Below are positions 24,489 to 32,689 of a stretch of 37,380 nt of DNA, in pieces. This DNA is from Clostridia bacterium (lineage in GTDB: Bacteria; Bacillota; Clostridia; Peptostreptococcales; Acidaminobacteraceae). Each line of letters begins with the position of its first letter. The stretch's first letter is position 1. The stretch lies in NCBI GenBank assembly GCA_016938815.1, contig JAFGTX010000265.1, forward strand, positions 1 to 37,380. Reading direction: 5' to 3'. Under the pieces are notes generated by a model, which was given only the letters and a program-made list of their open reading frames with translations, did not search any database and was not told the origin of the DNA. The translations under genes and the position numbers were made by a program.

Positions 24489-25502
24489 CTAGTCGATCAT
24501 ACCGATATCTTTTAAAACGCCTTCGTACTCGCCATTGACTTCATCTAAGAAGCTTGCGAAGTCATCGCTGTTTAGGTACAACTTATCCCATCCATTCTTT
24601 GTACATGCTTCATCCCACTCTGGTGTTTCTACCATTTTGCCAAGTGTTTCCGACCAGTATTTCACCGCATATTCTGGCATGCCCGGAGGGCCGAAAATAC
24701 CTCTCCAGTTAACGAAGGTGCCATTGATGCCTTCTTCGATACAAGTAGGAATTTCAGCCAATACACCTTCACCAACTCTATGATCTGCAGTGTGTGCCAA
24801 TACTCTTAAATCACCACTTGCAACCAAAGCTTCAACATCGCCTAAACCAGTTGATAATAAATCAACGTGACCGCCTAAAATTTGAGCTGTTGCGCCACCA
24901 TCTTGGAAACTGATGTAATCGATTTTATCAAGATTTGCTACGCCAGCAGCTTTCGCCATCATCAAGAATTGGATATGATCCATAGAACCCGCTGAAGAGT
25001 TACCGCCGATTTTAACGCTCTTTGGATCTGCCTTCAAGGCTTCCATAACATCGTTGATTGACTTGTACTCAGAATCTTGAGTAACTACAAATGCACCGTA
25101 ATCAGCAATCAATCTTGCCAGTGGTGTTGTATCCTTATAACTAAACTCTGTTGAGCCATTTAGGTTGATAAGTAGTAACGGTGGTGAATACACAACGACT
25201 GTCTTATCATCCCCGTTGATTGTTTGTAGGTAAGAAAGCGCTACACCGCCACCTGCACCCGATTTATTTGTAATCGGCATTGCATTTTCAACCAAGCCTG
25301 TATCTGCCAACACTTTTGCAGTTGTTCTCATGGTTAAATCCCAACCACCACCTGCACCACCTGGTACGATAAAATCCAAATTTCCGCTTGGATACGCCGC
25401 TTCAGCACTTGCGCTTGAACCTGCCTCTTCTTTGCCACATCCTGTAAACATCATACCTGCCAGCAATACAAACGCCAACATTAACATTAACTTCTTTTTC
25501 AT
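24489..25502 (-). CDS. tctC: Tripartite tricarboxylate transporter substrate-binding lipoprotein TctC
   Basis: This roughly 337-residue protein has a signal peptide (MKKKLMLMLAFVLLAG) and a lipobox ending in FTGC, so it is an extracellular lipoprotein. The mature part matches the TctC/Bug family: LDFIVPGGAGGGWDLTMR near the start, ITNKSGAGGGVALSYL, and IGGNSSAGSMDHIQFL. It binds the carboxylate and hands it to TctAB. The ATG at 25502 is chosen because the in-frame ATG at 25517 lies within the GAGGGGG ribosome binding site. It follows citX closely, so the transporter is in the citrate lyase operon. The substrate is inferred as citrate from this context. Confidence 0.94.
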   Translation of the reverse strand: MKKKLMLMLAFVLLAGMMFTGCGKEEAGSSASAEAAYPSGNLDFIVPGGAGGGWDLTMRTTAKVLADTGLVENAMPITNKSGAGGGVALSYLQTINGDDKTVVVYSPPLLLINLNGSTEFSYKDTTPLARLIADYGAFVVTQDSEYKSINDVMEALKADPKSVKIGGNSSAGSMDHIQFLMMAKAAGVANLDKIDYISFQDGGATAQILGGHVDLLSTGLGDVEALVASGDLRVLAHTADHRVGEGVLAEIPTCIEEGINGTFVNWRGIFGPPGMPEYAVKYWSETLGKMVETPEWDEACTKNGWDKLYLNSDDFASFLDEVNGEYEGVLKDIGMID

Positions 25503-25516
25503 TGTGATCCCCCTCA

Positions 25517-26032
25517 TTATTTTTGTTCATATTTCTGTATCATCTCGTTGATTTTTTCAACGATAACAGATGTATCATGTGCTCTTTGACGCCCGCAGAC
25601 CTTTGCCAAATTTTCACAAACCAAACACTTGCGTTCCGAAATTGCAAAATTTGTACGCGATAGGGGTACGCCACCATGATCATAAACATCTATATCGAAT
25701 AAGCGCCCTAGAGGATGCTGTTCTTCGATCGCTATCATCAATTCTTTAAGGTACATCGGATAAGTATCGAATACAAATAAGGCTTCTGGTCCGGTTTTTA
25801 AAAACTGTACCGATTCTTTAAGTATGTCAATACGTACCCCTTGAATGGTTGATTTGATCTCTGCCACAGCAATTTCTAATGCACTTCGATATGCATTTGA
25901 ATCTTTCTCGTCGCCTGGGATATTCAGTTGAAGCGAAACAACCGTACCGTCATACAATGACAGTACCTGCTCCCTTTCCCTTTGCCTTCTATCCCTTGCA
26001 GCAAGAACTTCCACAATCGTGCAAGATGCCAT
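25517..26032 (-). CDS. citX: Apo-citrate lyase phosphoribosyl-dephospho-CoA transferase
   Basis: This 171-residue protein attaches the phosphoribosyl-dephospho-CoA prosthetic group to the acyl carrier subunit CitD. Family marks are EEQHPLGRLFDIDVYDHGG (about 103-121), PLSRTNFAISERKCLVCENL (123-142) and a Cys-rich end with C136, C139 and C146 followed by GRQRAH. It acts with CitG, which makes the precursor. Its ATG shares one base with the citF stop codon (TAATG). CitX is stand-alone here, as in some enterobacteria, rather than fused to CitG. Confidence 0.93.
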   Translation of the reverse strand: MASCTIVEVLAARDRRQREREQVLSLYDGTVVSLQLNIPGDEKDSNAYRSALEIAVAEIKSTIQGVRIDILKESVQFLKTGPEALFVFDTYPMYLKELMIAIEEQHPLGRLFDIDVYDHGGVPLSRTNFAISERKCLVCENLAKVCGRQRAHDTSVIVEKINEMIQKYEQK

Positions 26033-27480
26033 TATTTCACTTCCTTAACCACATCAATAATACTGCCATCTCTATATTCAATAATGCCCACTACACGCTC
26101 ACCATGTTGAATCCTTTTCTTTTCGCCTACAATCTTTCTCGCCGTTTTCTCCAAGTCCTCGATTGGGATAATGTTCAATTTGGAGTCTTTAAAACAAGCT
26201 ATTAGATCATCACGTCTAGGATTGATGGCAATCCCGCGCTCTGTCACCAATACATCCACACTAGAACCTGGTGTAACAATGGTATCCACCGCATCTACGA
26301 TAGATGGAATTCTACCCCTTATTAGTGGTGCTACAACGATGGTTAAGTCGGCACATGCCGCTGTATCACAATGGCCACCAGAAGCACCCATGAATTTACC
26401 ATCGGAACCTGTAATCACATTGACATTAAAATGGGTATCTATTTCTAAAGCGCTTAAGATGACAACATTCAACTGATTGGTCATAGCGCCCTTGTTATGC
26501 GGGTTGGCATACAGAGAGGCATCTATTTCATGATGATTCGGATTTTCTTTCATCGATAGCGCCGCATCCAAATCGAAGCTTTGTACATCAAACAAATGTT
26601 CAATCAAACCTTCTTCATGTAAGGCCACCATTGGTTTGGTTATCCCCCCAAGAGCAAAGCTCGCTTTTATATTCTGTGCAACCATAGCCTCTCGGAGAAA
26701 GCGAGTCACCGCAAGGGATGATCCACCTGACCCCGTTTGAAAGGAAAAGCCGTCTTTGAAGTAAGGTGAATGCACGATGATTTCACTGGCATTTTTCGCA
26801 ATCAATAATTCTTTTGGATTTTTTGTGAAACGCGTAGCACCAGAAGCAATTTTTTCCGCTTCTCCAATACTTTCAACAAGCACGACTTGATCCACGTTCT
26901 TTTGATTGATGCTTGCAGGCATATTAGGATAGGGTTTTAGACAATCTGTAATCAATACAACATGTTTTGCATATAATGCGTCAACCTGCGCATAACCCAA
27001 GGAGCCACAAATGCCTTTACCTGATTGACCATTGGCATTGCCGTACGCATCTGCGCTTGGAACACCTAGAAATGCCACATCTATTTCAATGTCTCCCGCC
27101 TCTATGGCTCTTGCACGGCCACCATGTGAGCGAATCACAACCGGCTTCTCCATTAAGCCACCTGAAATTTCCTGAGCCAATTCACCGCGAAGACCACTGG
27201 TATGAATTTCAGTAATGACACCTTGTTTAATATATTCGATCAGTGGCGTATGGATGGTTGCAAGAGAGCTTGCCGCTAATTTCAAATCCTTGTAACCCAT
27301 CTTTGCAATCGTTGCCATAACATCATTTAGAACATAGTCGCCACTTCTAAAATGGTGGTGAAAAGAAATGGTCATACCATTTTTGAGCCCAGAGGCTTGA
27401 ATAGCAGCTTCTAAATTATCCGCTAATTTGGACCGTTTTCTTTCTGTGTTGTTTCCTTCGATATAGGTCTTTTTATACAT
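26032..27480 (-). CDS. citF: Citrate lyase alpha subunit (citrate:acetyl-ACP transferase)
   Basis: This 482-residue protein is the CoA-transferase-type alpha subunit of citrate lyase. It swaps acetyl for citryl on the CitD carrier. Visible family segments are [20 protein letters not shown] near residue 36, [17 protein letters not shown], and near the C-terminus [20 protein letters not shown] and [14 protein letters not shown]. Length is normal. The start overlaps citE by 8 bases and has GGAGG upstream. It acts in a soluble complex with CitE and CitD in citrate fermentation. Confidence 0.96.
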   Translation of the reverse strand: MYKKTYIEGNNTERKRSKLADNLEAAIQASGLKNGMTISFHHHFRSGDYVLNDVMATIAKMGYKDLKLAASSLATIHTPLIEYIKQGVITEIHTSGLRGELAQEISGGLMEKPVVIRSHGGRARAIEAGDIEIDVAFLGVPSADAYGNANGQSGKGICGSLGYAQVDALYAKHVVLITDCLKPYPNMPASINQKNVDQVVLVESIGEAEKIASGATRFTKNPKELLIAKNASEIIVHSPYFKDGFSFQTGSGGSSLAVTRFLREAMVAQNIKASFALGGITKPMVALHEEGLIEHLFDVQSFDLDAALSMKENPNHHEIDASLYANPHNKGAMTNQLNVVILSALEIDTHFNVNVITGSDGKFMGASGGHCDTAACADLTIVVAPLIRGRIPSIVDAVDTIVTPGSSVDVLVTERGIAINPRRDDLIACFKDSKLNIIPIEDLEKTARKIVGEKKRIQHGERVVGIIEYRDGSIIDVVKEVK

Positions 27481-28354
27481 GTTGTCCTCCGCTTATTCCA
27501 GCAAGTTCCAAAACGCGTTGAGCACGTTCTACAATCGGTTTATCAATCATTTTTCCGTTTAATGAAATAACGCCTGATCCTTTTGCATTTGCCTCATCTA
27601 TTGCCATAATCACTTGCAAGGCTTCTTGTATTTCTTTTTCACTTGGTTGGAAAGCTTCATGAACAAGGCCAATTTGTCTTGGGTTAATGACGGATTTGCC
27701 ATCAAATCCCAGTTGTTTGATTAAATCCACTTCTGCTTTGAAGCCTTCTTCATTATTCACATCAGAATAAACCGTATCTAAGGCTGCAATTCCTGCCGCT
27801 CGTGCCGCAACAACCAGCTGGCTTCTTGCCGATAACAATTCAATGCCCTCTGGCGAACGCTTTGTTTTCATATTGGTCACAAAATCTTCTGCACCAATGG
27901 CTATGCCTATGAGTCGATCTGAAGCGGTTGCAATTTCAAAGGCTTTGATGATACCTAGTGGTGATTCTATAGCCGCCATCATTTTGGTCGATCCAATGGG
28001 TCTGCCAATTTTCGCCTCAACTGATGCGACAATCGCTTCAACCGTTTTCACATCCTCAGCCGTATCCGTTTTAGGTAGTCTTAAGACATCGACACCCGCA
28101 CGTACCATGGCCTCAATATCTGCTCTTCCAAATGGTGTATCAAGTCCGTTAATTCTCACCACAATCTCAGTATCTTCAAAATCTATTGTCTGCAAGGTTT
28201 CATATACCAACCATCGCGCGGCATCCTTTTCCGACAAGGCCACCGAGTCCTCCAAATCAAACATAATGGAATCTGCACCATAGACGTTGGCATCTGCCAA
28301 CATTGCCGGATTGTTGCCTGGAACATACATCATTGTTCTGCGTAGTCTTTCCAT
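27473..28354 (-). CDS. citE: Citrate lyase beta subunit (citryl-ACP lyase)
   Basis: This 293-residue protein is a HpcH/HpaI-family TIM barrel. It splits citryl-CitD to acetyl-CitD and oxaloacetate. The family start [15 protein letters not shown], the metal-binding [34 protein letters not shown] and [10 protein letters not shown] are all visible. It begins directly after the citD stop codon and overlaps citF, so the three lyase subunits are translated in a coupled way. Confidence 0.96.
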   Translation of the reverse strand: MERLRRTMMYVPGNNPAMLADANVYGADSIMFDLEDSVALSEKDAARWLVYETLQTIDFEDTEIVVRINGLDTPFGRADIEAMVRAGVDVLRLPKTDTAEDVKTVEAIVASVEAKIGRPIGSTKMMAAIESPLGIIKAFEIATASDRLIGIAIGAEDFVTNMKTKRSPEGIELLSARSQLVVAARAAGIAALDTVYSDVNNEEGFKAEVDLIKQLGFDGKSVINPRQIGLVHEAFQPSEKEIQEALQVIMAIDEANAKGSGVISLNGKMIDKPIVERAQRVLELAGISGGQHV

Positions 28355-28645
28355 TTATCTAAGCTCCCAATCTATTTCACTTTCTATCGCTCTGTAAATT
28401 ACAGCTTGCATTCTCGCTGCAATCGTACAGTTCAAAGCACCTTTATCAATCGCTTTTACAACAACACCCTGCATCTGATACTGTGTCAATACGGAATCAA
28501 TCACACGTTCGATTTCTTCTCCGAAAAGATGTTTTACAGGACTTTCTAAAAGAATGACATTTTCTTCTGAATCGTTTTGGGTGATGCTGATCTGAATATC
28601 GCTCGATTCCAACGTCCCTACCATTGCACTTTTCTTTATTTTCAT
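28355..28645 (-). CDS. citD: Citrate lyase acyl carrier protein (gamma subunit)
   Basis: This 96-residue protein carries the prosthetic group. The conserved segment AMVGTLESSDIQI places Ser14 at the attachment site known for CitD. The C-terminal CTIAARMQAVIYRA is also typical. AGGAGG precedes the ATG. CitX attaches the cofactor, CitG makes it and CitC acetylates it; all are encoded nearby. Confidence 0.95.
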   Translation of the reverse strand: MKIKKSAMVGTLESSDIQISITQNDSEENVILLESPVKHLFGEEIERVIDSVLTQYQMQGVVVKAIDKGALNCTIAARMQAVIYRAIESEIDWELR

Positions 28646-28653
28646 ACAACCTC

Positions 28654-29682
28654 CTACACCAAGTTATTAATACTGTATTTATTTTTTAGATTTTCTATTA
28701 CCAATTGCGCTTCCTCTGATACCAGATAATCATAGGTCGATTTTGGCACAATGCGCTTAATCGAGTCATAATCGTCTTTCGTCAACAAGCGCCTTACCGC
28801 CGAAGCACTAATCGCCTCTCCACTACTCTGTTTTCGCTTAAGCTCCACGACTTGAATGCCATAGGTTGGTAATAACCGCTTCATCCCTTCGTTGTATGTT
28901 CTCGTTGTACCACTGAATGGCTCCTCTCCAACAAATCGAGTGGTGATATTCAGTGCCGGCGCAATGCCTCTGCCAAACAAGTCTAAATCCAAAGCCACAT
29001 GTTCCTTCAAAACCGCACACTCACTTTTTAGGAAATAGGATGGAAAGGTTGCCGAAGAAATAATATAATGTGGCACCTTATGTAATATAACGTTTTGTAA
29101 ATGGCTGGTTCCTGCTTCAATCAGCCGAAAACGAATGTCACGCGGAAATGTCGATTGATCTTGCCAAACGACAAATACATGGACCCAATCACACCGTTTC
29201 GAAGCCTCTTCAATCAGATACTGATGACCTAGAGTAAAGGGATTACAGTTAACAACAATACCACCGATTCTACCGTCTCTAGAATATTGGGATAAATTAT
29301 TCATAAACGCGTCAAAACCGCTAACTGCACGTTCCATCAAGATAACGTTTTCCGAAGAAGCAATTTTTTTGAAGCCAAAGTATTCAAAAGAACGGTATAC
29401 CGCCGGCTTCGTATAAATAAATAAATGCATATGTCCTAATTCATAACAGCGTTGTGTTAAATAGCTCATCACTGTATTGATGGTGTTTGTGCCCTGATTA
29501 TGTTCTTCAACAGCGACACATTTAATGACATTCTCGTAAATAGCACCGGTGGCAATGATTGCCCCACCATTTCTGAGTACATAGAACTCATCGATGAAGG
29601 TATCCAAGACCAAATTGTATCGTTCTAAAAACACGGTCACCTCAACAATCGCTTTATGATCTTTCAAAAAAACTCTTTCCAT
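28654..29682 (-). CDS. citC: [Citrate (pro-3S)-lyase] ligase
   Basis: This 342-residue enzyme activates citrate lyase by acetylating the thiol of its prosthetic group using acetate and ATP. The N-terminal 120 residues have a GNAT-like pattern (RNGGAIIATGAIYENVIKCV). The C-terminal part is a nucleotidylyltransferase with the HxGH-type site NCNPFTLGHQYLIEEA (about 145-160) and a C-terminal SASAVRRLL. GGGGATGAGCT precedes the ATG. It is the first gene after the citG terminator, so its transcription depends on readthrough or on an unseen promoter. Confidence 0.95.
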   Translation of the reverse strand: MERVFLKDHKAIVEVTVFLERYNLVLDTFIDEFYVLRNGGAIIATGAIYENVIKCVAVEEHNQGTNTINTVMSYLTQRCYELGHMHLFIYTKPAVYRSFEYFGFKKIASSENVILMERAVSGFDAFMNNLSQYSRDGRIGGIVVNCNPFTLGHQYLIEEASKRCDWVHVFVVWQDQSTFPRDIRFRLIEAGTSHLQNVILHKVPHYIISSATFPSYFLKSECAVLKEHVALDLDLFGRGIAPALNITTRFVGEEPFSGTTRTYNEGMKRLLPTYGIQVVELKRKQSSGEAISASAVRRLLTKDDYDSIKRIVPKSTYDYLVSEEAQLVIENLKNKYSINNLV

Positions 29683-29719
29683 AGCTCATCCCCTAAAAAC
29701 ATCTGCTGTAAAATTGAAA

Positions 29720-29754
29720 TAAAAAAAGGCCAGCACTATAAAAGTGCTGACCTT
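29720..29754 (-). terminator. Strong terminator between citG and citC
   Basis: The stem AAGGTCAGCACT/AGTGCTGGCCTT (12 pairs, one G-U; 29726-29737 with 29743-29754) has a 5-nt loop. On the minus strand it is followed by about seven U. Only about 40 bases separate it from citC, too few to hold a separate promoter. Confidence 0.88.
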
Positions 29755-29795
29755 ATACAAAGCTTGAAATTAATCATTCTCCGTAAACAATCAGT

Positions 29796-30650
29796 TTACG
29801 ATATTAAATTTTCAACAAGTCCAAAGAAAATGGTAACCGCTAATAAATCTGCAGACCCACCAGGACTGATGTTCCTTTCCGTGAAAATCCGGTCCAATTC
29901 TTTGACTTGTTCTATACTATTTTGTTGTTTCATGCCACCGGAGTGAATAAAGTCCTTTGCCATTGCCTGCACCTCATACAGAGTTTCAGGCTCATGCCTA
30001 GAAATGATATTCGAATCCTCACAAGCTGTCATTAAGCTGAAAAGTACGTGTATAAACAAATCGTTCTTATTTCCAAGAGTATAATATGATTTTTTTAAAA
30101 CGTCAAGCCCATATTTCTGCACGGTTTGAAATCCAGATTCCACTTCTCCGCGAATACCAGTCAGTCCATATGTTTTAAAAATTTTTTCACCGCTCGTTTT
30201 GTCCTTTTTTTCTTCAGAGGATATCAGTTCTTGCGTCAATCCGCTTGTCATGCGCTTTACATAAGCTATAACTGCATCAGAAGTCGGCAACTCATTTTTC
30301 GAAACTTGAATCGTTGCGGCCACTAAAATGCCCAGTGAAAAAACAATGCCCTTGTGGGTATTGACCTGATCCGTCGCAGCAAACATCGCTTTTTCCATCT
30401 CAAGACCAATCGGTCTAAGTAGCGATAGTAGGTGCTCTGCCTCTCCACTATACGTATCGGCAGCTTGTGCAATCTCCATAAAGCCTTTATTAAGGGCACT
30501 GGAACTGGCCATAAACGTAAAAAAGTCCATATCTGTGTGTGCACCATTGTTAAACCGATCAACCAAACCCGGTTTAGGCGATGTCGCAACCTCATACAAT
30601 ATGGCCTTTGAAGCCAACATGGCTACATGTTCATGATAGTTTTTATGCAT
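29796..30650 (-). CDS. citG: Triphosphoribosyl-dephospho-CoA synthase
   Basis: This roughly 284-residue enzyme joins ATP and dephospho-CoA to make the precursor of the citrate lyase prosthetic group. Family marks are ILYEVATSPKPGLVDRFNNG, HTDMDFFTFMASSSAL, NTHKGIVFSLGILVAA, TYGLTGIRGEVESGFQTV and SPGGSADLLAVTIF. ATG 30650 is preferred over 30656, because AAGGAG abuts the earlier one. The gene has its own promoter at 30681-30710 and a terminator right after it. Its position ahead of citC is unusual, since citG often closes the lyase operon. Confidence 0.94.
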   Translation of the reverse strand: MHKNYHEHVAMLASKAILYEVATSPKPGLVDRFNNGAHTDMDFFTFMASSSALNKGFMEIAQAADTYSGEAEHLLSLLRPIGLEMEKAMFAATDQVNTHKGIVFSLGILVAATIQVSKNELPTSDAVIAYVKRMTSGLTQELISSEEKKDKTSGEKIFKTYGLTGIRGEVESGFQTVQKYGLDVLKKSYYTLGNKNDLFIHVLFSLMTACEDSNIISRHEPETLYEVQAMAKDFIHSGGMKQQNSIEQVKELDRIFTERNISPGGSADLLAVTIFFGLVENLIS

Positions 30651-30680
30651 AAACATCTCCTTGTCTTTCGTATACTAAAA

Positions 30681-30710
30681 ATTATATTCATATTTTCTAG
30701 TCAAAGACAA
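30681..30710 (-). promoter_or_regulatory. Promoter of citG and the citrate locus
   Basis: On the minus strand -35 TTGTCT (30705-30710) and -10 TATAAT (30681-30686) have an 18-base spacer. A start near 30674 gives a short leader to the citG ATG. Confidence 0.6.
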
Positions 30711-30745
30711 GAAGATTATTTAATCCTGTTAAAAAGCAACAATTA

Positions 30746-30787
30746 TTTTGTAAATCTATTACGAGACCTAATTTTTTTTTGTAAATC
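30746..30787 (-). promoter_or_regulatory. Paired 11-bp direct repeats upstream of the citG promoter
   Basis: TTTTGTAAATC occurs at 30746-30756 and again at 30777-30787 (plus-strand reading). The copies are 31 bases apart, about three helical turns, so a dimeric regulator could bind on one face. They lie about 75-110 bases upstream of the predicted start, an activator-like position. Confidence 0.45.
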
Positions 30788-30802
30788 ATTTATGATTTTT
30801 TA

Positions 30803-31114
30803 TTATTCATTGTATTCGACATATTCTACATCCACTGCATCTCTACTGATCTCATCCGGATCAAATACATTGGATTGTGTAAACTCTTCCGTACGCTCTT
30901 TTTGAACGCTTTCCTCCACCGTCACCGAAGGTTTTCTAGCACTCACATAGGTTCTATACAGATTTCTGAAGGTAAGGAGTATTCCTAAAACAATCCAAAA
31001 TGGCAACGTCATCATTATGAAGCCTGTAAACACGCGCAACAGAAACATAAAAATCACGCCCACGAAAATCAAGGTTAAGCATCCATTTAAGCCAGATACA
31101 TTGTAGTAATTCAT
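30803..31114 (-). CDS. Small membrane protein of unknown function
   Basis: This roughly 103-residue protein has two adjacent hydrophobic stretches, CLTLIFVGVIFMFLLRV and GFIMMTLPFWIVLGILLTF, near residues 13-50. A charged C-terminal half rich in Glu and Val follows (ESVQKERTEEF, AVDVEYVEYNE). I do not recognise a family. The ATG at 31114 is preferred over 31123, because AAAGG abuts the earlier ATG. A TATAAT lies about 35 bases upstream in an AT-rich region, so it may have its own promoter. It lies ahead of citG on the same strand, with the putative operator sites between them. A C-terminal cytoplasmic tail is likely but not proven. Confidence 0.7.
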   Translation of the reverse strand: MNYYNVSGLNGCLTLIFVGVIFMFLLRVFTGFIMMTLPFWIVLGILLTFRNLYRTYVSARKPSVTVEESVQKERTEEFTQSNVFDPDEISRDAVDVEYVEYNE

Positions 31115-31266
31115 TCGTGTCATCCTTTCGACAAGTATTCAATGTCATAATCTATTTTATATTATAATCATTTCTCATACAACATTTTGCTAATAATAGA
31201 ATACCGTTAAAATGTGAACAAATTCTGAACAAAGGGGCAACATAATGTTAAAAAAGACATGAGAAA

Positions 31267-31292
31267 GAGCCTATCGCATACGCAATAGGCTC
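31267..31292 (-). terminator. Intrinsic terminator of deoC
   Basis: GAGCCTAT/ATAGGCTC (8 bp) with extra inner pairing is followed on the minus strand by a broken U-rich run. It lies 17 bases past the deoC stop. Confidence 0.65.
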
Positions 31293-31308
31293 ATATATTT
31301 ACAGCATT

Positions 31309-31974
31309 TTAGTAGTCAGAAGTCGATTTAGCACCTGTAACAATTGCAATCGACGCACTTGCACCAATTCTAGTGGCGCCTGCCTCAATCACCGCCTCGG
31401 CATCTGCTGTGGATCTTACACCACCTGAAGCCTTAACGCCAATTTCTGGACCAACGACTTTTCTCATTAAAGCAATATCTTCTGGTGTCGCACCGCCTGT
31501 ACTGAATCCAGTAGACGTTTTTACATAGTCTGCACCTGCTTCAACCGACAGTTCACATGCCTTTATTTTCTCTTCTTCTGTAAGTAAGCATGTTTCGATG
31601 ATAACCTTTAGCAGGGCCTTACCCTTACAAGCCGCTACTACTGCCTTAATATCACTTAAGACGTAGTCGAACTCCTTGTTTTTCAACGCCGCTATATTGA
31701 TTACCATATCGATTTCATCCGCGCCATCTTCAATGGATTTAGTCGCTTCGAAAGCTTTCACTTCGGAAATGCTCGCACCTAAAGGAAAACCGATTACCGA
31801 TGTTACTTTAACGTCTGATTCCTTTAACTGATCACTGACAAGCGCAACGTAATAAGGATTAACACATACCGAAAAGAATCCGTACTCTTTAGCTTCATCA
31901 CAAACCTGAATCACCGCATCTCTGCTTGTTTCTGGTTTTAAAATCGTGTGATCAATAAATTTTGCTATACTCAT
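31309..31974 (-). CDS. deoC: Deoxyribose-phosphate aldolase
   Basis: This 221-residue TIM-barrel enzyme cleaves 2-deoxyribose-5-phosphate to acetaldehyde and glyceraldehyde-3-phosphate. The start is [12 protein letters not shown], the Schiff-base lysine is K152 in [15 protein letters not shown], and the second lysine is K181 in [16 protein letters not shown] precedes the ATG. It follows pduL by 44 bases and is probably co-transcribed with it. Acetaldehyde made here could feed the acetyl-CoA to acetyl-phosphate step of PduL through an aldehyde dehydrogenase encoded elsewhere. Confidence 0.96.
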   Translation of the reverse strand: MSIAKFIDHTILKPETSRDAVIQVCDEAKEYGFFSVCVNPYYVALVSDQLKESDVKVTSVIGFPLGASISEVKAFEATKSIEDGADEIDMVINIAALKNKEFDYVLSDIKAVVAACKGKALLKVIIETCLLTEEEKIKACELSVEAGADYVKTSTGFSTGGATPEDIALMRKVVGPEIGVKASGGVRSTADAEAVIEAGATRIGASASIAIVTGAKSTSDY

Positions 31975-32018
31975 TATTTCACCTCTACTATTTGAGACTC
32001 TCGTCTCTTTGTAGAAAT

Positions 32019-32591
32019 CTATCCAACGATCTCTACAACATCTCCATTCTTGAGACCAGCAGCATTACCTTCATCGATATCTGCATGGAACTCAAGGGCA
32101 AAGTCTTTATTGACTCTACATAAAACGTTTTCAAAAATAAGGGCTCTTTCGCCACCGAATCTAACGCTTACCAATTGTTTGTCTTCAACGCCCAATCTTT
32201 CAGCATCTTCTGGTGTCATGTGGATATGTCTTGCAGCAGCAATCACACCACATGCCATTTCAACTTCACCGTTAGGGCCAACCAATTTTGCACCTGGTGT
32301 ACCGTCAAGTGAACCTGAACCCATTACCGGTGGTTTAATACCCAATGTAAAACCATCTGTAACAGAAATTTCAACTTGTGTTGCACTTCTAGCAGGTCCT
32401 AAAACTCTCATAGTGTAACTGCCTTTTGGACCAACTACTGTTACTTTTTCGTCACATGCAAATTGACCTGGTTGTGATAAATCCTTGAACTTAGTCAATT
32501 CATAACCTGCTCCGAATAAAACATCAATATCCGCTTGACTTAAATGACAGTGACGGTTTGATAATCCTACTGGTACTAGCTTCTTTTCCAT
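32019..32591 (-). CDS. pduL: Phosphate propanoyltransferase / phosphotransacylase (PduL-like)
   Basis: This roughly 190-residue enzyme moves acyl groups between CoA and phosphate. The two metal-binding His pairs are in SNRHCHLSQ (H14, H16) and [11 protein letters not shown]. The usual PduL segments [12 protein letters not shown] and [18 protein letters not shown] are present. It lacks the long N-terminal extension used to enter bacterial microcompartments, and no shell genes are nearby, so it is likely cytosolic. ATG 32591 has AGGAGG nine bases upstream; an upstream in-frame extension is unlikely. It may serve as the phosphotransacetylase that gives acetyl phosphate and ATP during acetate-forming fermentation. 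Confidence 0.92.
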   Translation of the reverse strand: MEKKLVPVGLSNRHCHLSQADIDVLFGAGYELTKFKDLSQPGQFACDEKVTVVGPKGSYTMRVLGPARSATQVEISVTDGFTLGIKPPVMGSGSLDGTPGAKLVGPNGEVEMACGVIAAARHIHMTPEDAERLGVEDKQLVSVRFGGERALIFENVLCRVNKDFALEFHADIDEGNAAGLKNGDVVEIVG

Positions 32592-32625
32592 AAACAAATG
32601 CCTCCTAACAATATCATCATTCACT

Positions 32626-32653
32626 ATTATATTGTATACAAGTCAAAAGTCAA
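32626..32653 (-). promoter_or_regulatory. Promoter of pduL-deoC
   Basis: On the minus strand -35 TTGACT (32648-32653) and -10 TATAAT (32626-32631) have a 16-base spacer. The -35 touches the base of the hairpin at 32653-32683. A second TTGACT lies at 32641-32646 but is too near the -10. Confidence 0.65.
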
Positions 32654-32683
32654 ATAGTCTACAAAAAAATTTTGTAGACTATT
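32653..32683 (-). terminator. Hairpin after hpt
   Basis: A perfect 14-bp stem (AATAGTCTACAAAA/TTTTGTAGACTATT) has a 3-nt loop, 6 bases past the hpt stop codon. The U run after it is poor (ATTTGACTTTT), so it may end transcription only partly or act as an operator. Confidence 0.6.
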
Positions 32684-32689
32684 AACAGT

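Noticed and set aside
31195-31240. Short direct repeat TGAACAAA, 11 bases apart, between deoC and the small membrane protein gene
   Set aside because: The copies are only 8 bases long in AT-rich DNA and not placed clearly against a promoter; chance is likely.
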